This document shows, piece by piece, positions 1 through 7,990 of a stretch of DNA of 8,077 nucleotides. Both the position numbers and the translations under genes were made by a program. Source of the stretch: AV17 sp046262735 (GTDB lineage Bacteria > Verrucomicrobiota > Verrucomicrobiia > Chthoniobacterales > UBA10450). Position 1 is the first letter of the stretch, and each line of letters opens with the position of its first letter. The DNA lies in NCBI GenBank assembly GCA_046262735.1, contig JBHEMD010000091.1, positions 1-8,077 on the forward strand, given 5' to 3'. The notes under the pieces are model-generated. The model was not told the DNA's origin, made no database searches, and was given only the letters and a program-made list of their open reading frames with translations.

Positions 1-1
1 G

Positions 2-337
2 ATTTACACCTATTACAAGAAATTCGGCATCCCGACCGAAGTAATGGGCGCGAGTTTCCGGAACACTGGACAAATTCGCGAGCTCGCCGGGTCCGATTGT
101 CTGACGATCAGTCCCGAGTTGATGAAGGAACTCGCCGAATCCACCGAACCGCTCGAGAGAAAGCTCATCCCGGAAAAGGCAAAGTCGGCGAAGATCGACA
201 GGCTGGAGCTCGATGAGAAAAAGTTCCGCTGGCTCCTTAACGACAACGCGATGGCTTACGAAAAGACGGGCGAGGGCATCCGCAAATTTGCTGCCGACGT
301 GGTGAAGCTGGAGAAATTCGTCGCGGGCAAGCTCTAG
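2..337 (+). CDS. tal: Transaldolase, C-terminal part (5' end outside window)
   Basis: This is the 3' end of a transaldolase gene, entering the window already in frame; 111 residues are visible before the TAG stop at 335-337. Transaldolase moves a dihydroxyacetone unit from sedoheptulose-7-phosphate to glyceraldehyde-3-phosphate in the cytosolic non-oxidative pentose phosphate pathway. The visible part matches the C-terminal third of the TalB-type (class 1) enzyme: a YYKKFG segment, then VMGASFRNTGQI, whose Ser and Arg correspond from memory to the phosphate-binding S226/R228 of E. coli TalB, then LAGSDCLTISPELMKELAES, and a final helix EGIRKFAADVVKLEKF that is very close to the E. coli C-terminus. 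The Schiff-base lysine lies upstream, outside the window. The stop codon falls within the left arm of the inverted repeat that follows. The family is certain; the start cannot be seen. Confidence 0.95.
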   Translation: MYTYYKKFGIPTEVMGASFRNTGQIRELAGSDCLTISPELMKELAESTEPLERKLIPEKAKSAKIDRLELDEKKFRWLLNDNAMAYEKTGEGIRKFAADVVKLEKFVAGKL

Positions 338-379
338 CCGCGATCGTTGATCGCGGGCCGGCATCGACGATGCCGGCTA
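335..379. repeat. Double-hairpin, REP/BIME-like intergenic element
   Basis: Two perfect hairpins stand side by side. The first has stem CCGCGATC (338-345), loop GTT and stem GATCGCGG (349-356). The second has stem GCCGGCATC (357-365), loop GAC and stem GATGCCGGC (369-377). The pair is bounded by TAGCC (335-339) and GGCTA (375-379), which are inverted relative to each other. The left boundary includes the tal stop codon, and the right boundary lies 7 nt before the trmL ATG. Two short GC-rich stems in tandem are typical of REP/BIME-style dispersed repeats, and I recall similar 'TAGCCG...CGGCTA' elements as common in Verrucomicrobia. Copy number cannot be seen in one window. It lacks a T-tract, so it is not a standard intrinsic terminator, though it could stabilise the tal mRNA 3' end. 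Confidence 0.7.
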
Positions 380-386
380 CAGAATC

Positions 387-854
387 ATGTTCAACGTCGT
401 TCTCGTTGAGCCCGAGATTCCGCCGAACACCGGCAATGTGGGCCGGCTTTGTCTTGGGACGGGTTCGGTGCTGCATCTGGTCAAACCGCTCGGCTTTTCG
501 CTGGAAGATCGACAACTCAAACGCGCCGGGCTCGATTACTGGAATGAAGTGGAGGTGCGCACATGGGATTCTTTTGCGCAGCTGCAGCGGCAGCAGCCGC
601 CCGATGCGCGCTATTTTTTCCTAACGACCAAGTCAACCCGGGCCTATTACGAAGCAGAGTTTCGCGGGGGCGATTTCCTCGTTTTCGGCCGCGAGACCAA
701 GGGTTTGCCAGAGTCGCTGCTCCAGCGCAATGGGGGACGTTGTATCACCATCCCAATGCGCGGCACGCGCAGTTTGAATCTCGCCACGGCCGTGGCAATC
801 GTGCTCTTCGAAGCGATTCGGCAGCAACGAATCGCCGGCGGAGGGGTTGAATAA
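387..854 (+). CDS. trmL: tRNA (cytidine/uridine-34-2'-O)-methyltransferase TrmL
   Basis: A 155-residue SPOUT-class (SpoU/TrmH superfamily) methyltransferase of the TrmL group, nearly the length of E. coli TrmL (157). It transfers a methyl group from S-adenosylmethionine to the ribose 2'-OH of wobble nucleotide 34 in tRNA-Leu isoacceptors. All three SPOUT motifs are visible: motif 1 PPNTGNVGR (residues 12-20), motif 2 LVFGRETKGLP (98-108), and motif 3 IPMRGTRSLNLATAVAIVL (122-140), which forms the trefoil-knot SAM site. The RAGLDYW stretch (46-52) is also typical of TrmL. The start is secure because MFNVVLVEPEIPPNTGN matches the family N-terminus. No Shine-Dalgarno sequence precedes it; the space is taken by the double hairpin. 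The next gene begins 43 nt after the stop, so the two may share a transcript ending at the terminator at 1756-1788. Confidence 0.93.
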   Translation: MFNVVLVEPEIPPNTGNVGRLCLGTGSVLHLVKPLGFSLEDRQLKRAGLDYWNEVEVRTWDSFAQLQRQQPPDARYFFLTTKSTRAYYEAEFRGGDFLVFGRETKGLPESLLQRNGGRCITIPMRGTRSLNLATAVAIVLFEAIRQQRIAGGGVE

Positions 855-881
855 TCGCAGTGTTCGTACTGTCAAAGAACC

Positions 882-887
882 AGGAGG
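882..887 (+). promoter_or_regulatory. Strong Shine-Dalgarno site
   Basis: AGGAGG lies 10 nt before the ATG at 898. It decides the start of the following gene against an in-frame TTG at 847 that overlaps the end of trmL. A signal peptide begins exactly at the ATG, which supports the choice. This is the only consensus ribosome binding site at a usable distance from a start codon in the window. Confidence 0.85.
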
Positions 888-897
888 CACACAAGTT

Positions 898-1737
898 ATG
901 AAAACAATTTTAGTTTTGGTTAGCTGTTTTGCGCTGACTTTTCTGGCATCGGCCCAACCCGAGCCCAATCCGCCGGAAAAGAAGAAGAAATCAGCGCAAT
1001 CCGAGCAAGCGCAACAGCACCCCCAGGGGCCGAAAGCTTACACGCCCAGCAGGGGTGGCGGACCGCAAAAGTACACGGGGCCGACAGGCGGCCACACTAC
1101 TGGCATAGGTCAGGGTTTCCGCAGACCGGCCGAACAACCGCGCAGACTCGGCGCGCCGGATACTCGACGAACGAGCAAAGTCGGAACAACCGCAGCGGCG
1201 ACTTCGACAAGGACCGGAGCCACCGCGACAGGCGGAAAACATAACTTCAGTCCGCGACACTTTGACGTGGCGAGCCGGTCGAAACCGACAGCCGTCGCGC
1301 CTGCAGTGACGTTTAGGCAAGGGACTCGTATCGCCGGAAGCCAACGTTGGACCGGCTCAGGCTATTCGGCGTTCCGGAGCTACACGCCGGTGTGGCATGA
1401 CCGCGGGTGGTGGCACAATCACTACAATCGGATCGTGTTCGTCTTCGGCGGTTGGTACTACTGGAATAGCGGATACTGGTACCCGGCTTGGGGCTACGAT
1501 TCATCCGCCTATTACTTCTATGATGGACCGATCTACGCCTACAACGATCTGCCGCCCGATCAGGTGATCGCCAACGTGCAAGCCGCACTGCAAGAGCAAG
1601 GCTATTATCAGGGCGAAGTCGATGGGATTCTGGGGCCACTGACTCGCGCGGCAATCGCGCGCTACCAGGAAGATCATGGCCTTTACGCCACATCGGCGAT
1701 TGACGAGCCAACACTCGCGTCGCTGGGCATGGTTTAA
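898..1737 (+). CDS. Secreted protein with aromatic-rich region and C-terminal peptidoglycan-binding domain
   Basis: A 279-residue protein starting at the ATG behind AGGAGG. Residues 1-19 form a classical Sec signal peptide: MK, a hydrophobic core ILVLVSCFALTFL, and ASA before the probable cut at A19/Q20. Residues 20-150 are low-complexity, rich in Pro, Gly, Thr, Arg and Gln and probably disordered. Residues 157-216 are crowded with Trp and Tyr (seven Trp in 161-200) and include GGWYYWNSGYWYPAWGY. Residues 222-276 match the PG_binding_1 fold: VIANVQAALQEQGYYQGEVDG, then GPLTRAAIARYQ and a final helix ending PTLASLG. That domain binds peptidoglycan, usually to place a wall enzyme, but no catalytic domain is visible here, so a structural or anchoring role in the periplasm or cell surface is an inference. 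I know of no gene name. An intrinsic terminator follows. Confidence 0.85.
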   Translation: MKTILVLVSCFALTFLASAQPEPNPPEKKKKSAQSEQAQQHPQGPKAYTPSRGGGPQKYTGPTGGHTTGIGQGFRRPAEQPRRLGAPDTRRTSKVGTTAAATSTRTGATATGGKHNFSPRHFDVASRSKPTAVAPAVTFRQGTRIAGSQRWTGSGYSAFRSYTPVWHDRGWWHNHYNRIVFVFGGWYYWNSGYWYPAWGYDSSAYYFYDGPIYAYNDLPPDQVIANVQAALQEQGYYQGEVDGILGPLTRAAIARYQEDHGLYATSAIDEPTLASLGMV

Positions 1738-1755
1738 AAGAGATTCATAATCAAC

Positions 1756-1788
1756 AAAAAGCCGCCGCAGATTCTGTGGCGGCTTTTT
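1756..1788 (+). terminator. Strong Rho-independent terminator
   Basis: The stem AAAAAGCCGCCGCAG (1756-1770) pairs with CTGTGGCGGCTTTTT (1774-1788) over 15 bp, with one G-T pair and a 3-nt ATT loop; the 3' arm ends in five T. It starts 19 nt after the stop of the peptidoglycan-binding protein gene and ends that transcript. The A-run on the 5' side means it could also work on the minus strand, but no minus-strand gene is seen. Confidence 0.93.
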
Positions 1789-1817
1789 CGCGTACGCGGA
1801 TTTGAGCAGGAGCACCG

Positions 1818-1842
1818 GCCTTCGCCAAGGGCTATGGCGGGC
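1818..1842. repeat. Short hairpin, possible dispersed intergenic repeat
   Basis: Within the 186-bp gap between the peptidoglycan-binding gene and the ABC ATPase gene, CGCCA (1823-1827) pairs with TGGCG (1835-1839) around a 7-nt loop. The outer sequence GCCTTCGCCAAGGG can also fold alternatively as GCCTT/AAGG-type arms. I recall similar 'CCTTCGCCAAGG..GGCGGGC' strings between genes in verrucomicrobial contigs, but this is memory only and no second copy is present in this window. A 10-nt palindrome CGCGTACGCG lies just upstream at 1789-1798. Confidence 0.35.
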
Positions 1843-1890
1843 GAGGGGGAGCTGGAGAATGTCGATGTTGCATGATGGCGCTCTTTCCGC

Positions 1891-1922
1891 ATTACTCCAT
1901 CACTCCGACTACCCAACACTCC
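1891..1922 (+). repeat. Degenerate 8-nt tandem repeat (four units) abutting a start codon
   Basis: Four consecutive octamers ATTACTCC, ATCACTCC, GACTACCC and AACACTCC share the pattern NNNACTCC (the third unit differs most). The array ends one base before the ATG at 1924, so it forms the whole proximal leader of the ABC ATPase gene and leaves no room for a Shine-Dalgarno sequence. The array is C- and T-rich on the coding strand. Confidence 0.6.
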
Positions 1923-1923
1923 A

Positions 1924-2589
1924 ATGCCGACCCCGCAGCTAATCGCCCGCGATTTGTTTCAATCCTTCCAGATGGGCGCGCGGCGGATCGAAGTGTTGCG
2001 GGGAATCTCGCTGGAGATTGCGCACGGCGAAGCCGTTTTTCTTTGCGGCGCCTCCGGCGCGGGAAAAACGACGCTCCTTTACACGCTGGGCGGACTGGAA
2101 CAGCCGGAAGCTGGCACGGTAGAGTTTGAGGGCCGGCCGCTTTACAGCGGCAGCTCGGCGGCGCAAGCGCGCGTGCGCAACCACCAGATGGGCTTTGTCT
2201 TTCAGGGCTACTTTTTGCTGCCGGAATTAACTGCGCTGGAAAACGTGTCGCTGCCTGGCAAAATCGGCGGAAGCAAGAGGACAGAAGATGCAGAAGCGAT
2301 TTTGCGCGCGGTCGGTTTGGGCGAACGAATGCATCATTTGCCGGCCGAACTTTCCGGCGGCGAACAGCAGCGGGTCGCAATTGCGCGAGCGTTGAGCAAC
2401 GAGCCCGACATTATTTTTGCGGACGAACCGACCGGCAATCTTGATTCAAAAACGGGGGACGCGATTATGGAGCTGTTGTTGAACCTCGCGCGCGAGCGCC
2501 GAAAAACGCTCCTCGTGGTGACACATGATGCGCGTCTGGCCGAGCGCGGCGATCGGACATTGCACATCGCCGATGGCGTGCTGTGCTGA
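1924..2589 (+). CDS. lolD: ABC transporter ATP-binding protein, LolD/MacB/FtsE type
   Basis: A 221-residue ABC ATPase with every motif intact: Walker A GASGAGKTT (42-50), Q-loop Gln94 in FVFQGYFLLPELTALENV, signature LSGGEQQR (143-150), Walker B IIFADE (163-168), D-loop GNLDS (171-175) and H-loop His201 in VVTHD. The length, the EVLRGISLEI opening and the FLLPELTALENV stretch place it in the LolD/MacB/FtsE group. In LolCDE this subunit drives release of outer-membrane lipoproteins from the inner membrane; MacB-type relatives power export of other substrates. No permease (LolC/LolE/MacB/FtsX) lies in the window, so LolD is the likely assignment, not a proven one. MPTPQLIARDL is a normal family start, although no Shine-Dalgarno precedes it and an octamer repeat fills the leader. 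The gene starts a new transcript after the terminator at 1756-1788; no clear promoter could be picked out. Confidence 0.85.
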   Translation: MPTPQLIARDLFQSFQMGARRIEVLRGISLEIAHGEAVFLCGASGAGKTTLLYTLGGLEQPEAGTVEFEGRPLYSGSSAAQARVRNHQMGFVFQGYFLLPELTALENVSLPGKIGGSKRTEDAEAILRAVGLGERMHHLPAELSGGEQQRVAIARALSNEPDIIFADEPTGNLDSKTGDAIMELLLNLARERRKTLLVVTHDARLAERGDRTLHIADGVLC

Positions 2590-2661
2590 AATCGTCCTGC
2601 CAGGGGCGCGCATTTTGGGTCTTGAATTGCGCAGTGAACCGCCGGAGATTTTCGCGCACCT

Positions 2662-3645
2662 ATGAAAACCACTGATGCTGAAGCGATGGTGATGGATGAA
2701 CCGGAAACTCGCGAGACGACAGTAAAACCAGCGATCGACAGTGAAGCGCGCACCGCGACCGGGGTGAAAGAGCCGCGGATTTACATCGACGGCAAATTTT
2801 ATCCGCAGAATGAAGCCAAGGTCTCGGTGTTCGACCACGGCTTGCTCTACGGCGACGGAATTTTCGAGGGCATCCGCTTTTACAACGGACGCGTGTTTCG
2901 GTTGGAGGAACATCTGGCGCGACTTTGGGATTCAGCGCGTTCCATTTGCCTGGAGATTCCGATGTCGATGCGGGAGATGACGGACGCGCTGCTCCAGACG
3001 ATCCGGGAGAATGATTTGCGACAAGGTTATATTCGGCTGCTCGTGACGCGCGGTGTGGGCAACCTGGGATTGAATCCGGAGCAGTGTAAGCATCCCAGCG
3101 TCATCATCATCGCCGCGACCGTCACCCTTTATCCTGAAGCGATGTACCAAAAAGGATTGACGCTGGTGACGTGCGCGACGCGGCGGACCAGTCCCGGCGC
3201 GCTGAATCCGGCTGTTAAGTCGCTCAATTATTTGAACAACGTGATGGCGCGGATCGAAGCCAATCTTGCCGGCGCCGACGAAGCGCTGATGTTGAATGAC
3301 TCCGGGAATGTGGCCGAATGCACGGCCGACAACGTCTTCATCATCAAGCGGGGTCAGATTTTTACTCCGCCGATCACCGCCGGAGCGTTGCGCGGTATTA
3401 CCCGTGCCATCGTCTTCGAGATCGCCGGCGAGCTCGGCATCAAGGTAGTCGAAACCGATGTCACCCGGCACGATGTCTTCATCGCGGATGAATGTTTCCT
3501 TACTGGCACAGCAGCCGAAATCATCCCGGTCATCGAGGTGGATGGCCGGCGCATTGGCACCGGTAAACCCGGGGCGATTAGCACGCGCATGGTTGCGCGC
3601 TTTCGACAGCTGACGCGCGAAACCGGGACGCCGATCTATCCATAA
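2662..3645 (+). CDS. ilvE: Branched-chain amino acid aminotransferase (class IV PLP)
   Basis: A 327-residue fold-type IV aminotransferase. It would interconvert Leu, Ile and Val with their 2-oxo acids using glutamate/2-oxoglutarate, the last step of branched-chain synthesis, in the cytosol. Visible landmarks are IYIDGKF (40-46), VFDHGLLYGDGIFEGIRFY (56-74), the probable PLP-binding Lys186 in AVKSLNYLNN, Glu219 in NVAECTADN that contacts the cofactor pyridine nitrogen, and TGTAAEIIPV (281-290) of the phosphate/substrate pocket. The family usually begins close to the IYIDGKF strand, so about 37 residues here are extra and acidic/Thr-rich; the true start could be the ATG at 2686 or 2692. GGAG at 2644-2647 is 14 nt from the first ATG, too far to be convincing. 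D-amino-acid transaminase and aminodeoxychorismate lyase share the fold, but overall similarity and length favour IlvE. Confidence 0.88.
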   Translation: MKTTDAEAMVMDEPETRETTVKPAIDSEARTATGVKEPRIYIDGKFYPQNEAKVSVFDHGLLYGDGIFEGIRFYNGRVFRLEEHLARLWDSARSICLEIPMSMREMTDALLQTIRENDLRQGYIRLLVTRGVGNLGLNPEQCKHPSVIIIAATVTLYPEAMYQKGLTLVTCATRRTSPGALNPAVKSLNYLNNVMARIEANLAGADEALMLNDSGNVAECTADNVFIIKRGQIFTPPITAGALRGITRAIVFEIAGELGIKVVETDVTRHDVFIADECFLTGTAAEIIPVIEVDGRRIGTGKPGAISTRMVARFRQLTRETGTPIYP

Positions 3646-3678
3646 TTCCACGGCCCAACGGCCCGGCGCAGAAGGTGC

Positions 3679-3703
3679 TCAACAACTTGGGGGTTGAATT
3701 TTT
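3679..3703 (+). terminator. Possible weak terminator after ilvE
   Basis: TCAAC (3679-3683) pairs with GTTGA (3693-3697) over 5 bp around a 9-nt loop, followed by A and five T (3699-3703). The stem is short and AT-containing, so termination would be weak. It lies in the 86-bp gap between ilvE and mcsA, where a transcript boundary would be expected because the functions change. Confidence 0.3.
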
Positions 3704-3731
3704 AAGCGTCTTTGAGGTCTAATTAGCAGAG

Positions 3732-4229
3732 ATGTTGTGCGACGTTTGCAAATGTAACGATGCCACCGTCTTCCTGACCCAGATCCTGGAAGGCAAGATG
3801 CAGAAGGTGAATCTGTGCGATGCCTGCTCAAAAGAAAAGGGCGTGCAGGACCCGACTGGGTTTGCGCTCGCCGATCTCCTGCTCGGCATCGGGGCCGCCG
3901 AAGAGATTGAGAAAGGCGCGCCCACATTAAAATGTCCCGTCTGCGGGTTTACCCAGGCCGATTTCAAGAAAACCGGCCGACTCGGCTGTAGCGCGTGTTA
4001 TGAAACATTCGCCGAAGGTCTGGGCAATTTGCTCAAGGCGATGCACAAAGGCACCGAGCACGTGGGCAAGTTGCCGGAGCGCGCTCAGCGCGCGATCGAA
4101 TTGAGCGATCGCGTCCGGACGCTGACGAAGAATTTGGAAAAAGCCGTGGCGGAAGAAAATTACGAAAGCGCAGCGTCGCTGCGCGACCAGATCAAACAAC
4201 TCGAACACGAACTGTCGAATTCGACATGA
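3732..4229 (+). CDS. mcsA: McsA-like zinc-finger/UVR protein, activator of arginine kinase McsB
   Basis: A 165-residue protein with four CxxC pairs: Cys3/Cys6, Cys29/Cys32, Cys68/Cys71 and Cys86/Cys89, fitting the two zinc sites of McsA. A UVR motif (UvrB/UvrC type) lies near residues 128-162, with the core EENYESAASLRDQIKQLE. In Bacillus, McsA binds and activates the kinase McsB and helps bring it to ClpC; that role is transferred here from the family and the neighbourhood. MLCDVC places the first Cys pair at the N-terminus as in the family, so the ATG at 3732 is preferred although only GAGG at 3714-3717, 14 nt away, precedes it. The stop overlaps the mcsB start (ATGA), pointing to translational coupling and matched amounts of the two partners. 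There is no ctsR gene upstream, unlike the Firmicutes operon. Confidence 0.9.
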   Translation: MLCDVCKCNDATVFLTQILEGKMQKVNLCDACSKEKGVQDPTGFALADLLLGIGAAEEIEKGAPTLKCPVCGFTQADFKKTGRLGCSACYETFAEGLGNLLKAMHKGTEHVGKLPERAQRAIELSDRVRTLTKNLEKAVAEENYESAASLRDQIKQLEHELSNST

Positions 4230-5332
4230 AATTTGACGCTGTCATGTCCAGCCCCGGCGAATGGCTGCGCGGCGAAGGGCCGCACCACCAGATTGTCATT
4301 AGCAGCCGCGTGCGTTTTGCACGCAATTTGCGAGATCGCGCGTTCCCAGGCTGGGCGAAAAAAGCCGAACGCATTGCGATTCTGGATCTGATCAAACCGC
4401 GTATCGAGGAACTGGGGGAAATGCAGGATTCCTTTTCCGAACAGCTGCAGGATCTTTCGTCGCTGGAAAAACAGGTGCTGGTGGAGCGGCATTTGATCAG
4501 CCGCGAGCATGCCGCGAAAAGCGCAGGCAGCGCCATCGTGATGAACCGCCGCCAGACCCTCAGCATCATGATCAATGAGGAAGATCATCTGCGGATGCAA
4601 GCGATCCGCTCCGGCTTGCAACTGAAACAGGCGTTCAAGCTCGTGGACAAGATCGACAGTGCATTGGAGGGCAAACTTCACTTCGCTTACGACCAGCGGC
4701 TCGGCTATTTGACGGCGTGCCCGACGAATGTCGGCACGGGGCTGCGCGCCTCGGCCATGCTGCATTTGCCGGGACTAGTGTTGAGCGACCTGATCAACCA
4801 GGTGATCCAAGCCGTCAGCAAAATTGGTCTGGCCGTTCGCGGTCTCTATGGCGAAGGCACCGAAGCGATGGGCAATCTGTTCCAGATTTCAAACCAGACG
4901 ACCCTCGGCGAAAAAGAGGACGAGATCATCAGCCGATTGAGCAAAGTCATTGAGACCATCATTGAAAAGGAGCACGACGCCCGCCAAGTGTTGCTCCAGA
5001 AAAAGTCCAACACACTCTCCGACCAGATCGGCCGGGCCTACGGCGTGCTCACCTATGCGCATGCGATGAGCTCCAAGGAGGCCCTCAACTTGTTGTCGAT
5101 CTTGAAGCTGGGAGTCGACCTCGGCGTGTTCACGGAGGACCGGCGGCTCTCGATCGATCAGCTCTTCATCGATACCCAGCCCGCGCATTTGCAGAAAGCA
5201 TCCGAGCGCAAACTCGCGGCCGAGGAGCGTGATCATCTCCGAGCGCAAATTATTCGCGAGCGCTTGAAACTTTTCCCCAAACCAGACATCGGCAAGGTAG
5301 CGAGGGAATCGGGGAACGGCTCGATTGCGTAA
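4226..5332 (+). CDS. mcsB: Protein arginine kinase McsB
   Basis: A 368-residue ATP:guanidino phosphotransferase of the McsB type, which phosphorylates arginine side chains on proteins and so marks them for ClpC-ClpP. Visible features are ISSRVRFARNLRDRAFPG (26-42), a nucleotide-binding arginine segment; the NEEDHLRMQAI loop (117-127); the catalytic Cys165 in TACPTNVGTGLRAS (163-176), equivalent from memory to Cys167 of B. subtilis; and RDHLRA (335-340), which fits the RDxxRA phospho-arginine allosteric motif of true McsB. Metabolic arginine/creatine kinases lack that last motif and carry a separate N-terminal helical domain not seen here. The ATG lies inside the mcsA stop (ATGA) and has no Shine-Dalgarno of its own, so translation is probably coupled. 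clpC starts 42 nt downstream, so all three genes are probably co-transcribed. Confidence 0.95.
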   Translation: MKFDAVMSSPGEWLRGEGPHHQIVISSRVRFARNLRDRAFPGWAKKAERIAILDLIKPRIEELGEMQDSFSEQLQDLSSLEKQVLVERHLISREHAAKSAGSAIVMNRRQTLSIMINEEDHLRMQAIRSGLQLKQAFKLVDKIDSALEGKLHFAYDQRLGYLTACPTNVGTGLRASAMLHLPGLVLSDLINQVIQAVSKIGLAVRGLYGEGTEAMGNLFQISNQTTLGEKEDEIISRLSKVIETIIEKEHDARQVLLQKKSNTLSDQIGRAYGVLTYAHAMSSKEALNLLSILKLGVDLGVFTEDRRLSIDQLFIDTQPAHLQKASERKLAAEERDHLRAQIIRERLKLFPKPDIGKVARESGNGSIA

Positions 5333-5374
5333 AACGGAAAAAAATTGTAGTTTGAATCAGTCGAGTCAATCACG

Positions 5375-7852
<2,478 letters not shown>

Positions 7853-7990
7853 TACCAGCAGCGCGAGCCTGCGGTTTGGACATCTGTCTGGGCATCTCCC
7901 ACCACCAAAAACGGCGTGGGCCCGCTGTGCCAGTGCATTTTCAAATGTACGTGCACGTGCAAGTTATACGTTTGATCATAGTTAGATGCT
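7853..7990. other. Non-coding stretch after clpC with palindromic ACGTGCACGTGCA
   Basis: No gene is recognised here. The overlapping perfect palindromes ACGTGCACGT (7949-7958) and TGCACGTGCA (7952-7961) lie in a locally AT-richer segment and could be a protein-binding site upstream of whatever follows. A 5-bp CCCAC/GTGGG pairing (7898-7902 with 7916-7920) is too weak and lacks a T-tract, so no clpC terminator is visible. No tRNA cloverleaf was found. Confidence 0.35.

Noticed and set aside
847..897. In-frame TTG start extending the secreted protein by 17 residues
   Set aside because: It would overlap trmL and bury the signal peptide, while the ATG at 898 has an AGGAGG and starts exactly at the signal peptide.
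1872..2129. Plus-strand open frame overlapping the lolD start
   Set aside because: Its first residues are the translated octamer repeat and the rest lies out of frame inside lolD; no family resemblance.
2608..2632. Inverted repeat GCGCA/TGCGC between lolD and ilvE as a regulatory hairpin
   Set aside because: The perfect stem is 5 bp with a 15-nt loop, no more than expected by chance in GC-rich DNA.
3690..3731. CtsR operator or sigma-70 promoter upstream of mcsA
   Set aside because: Only one AGGTC-like fragment is present, without the tandem heptad of a CtsR site. The TTGAAT/TAATTA pair is spaced 20 nt, longer than a normal promoter spacer.
7898..7920. Terminator after clpC
   Set aside because: Only 5 bp (CCCAC/GTGGG) around a long loop, with no following T-run.
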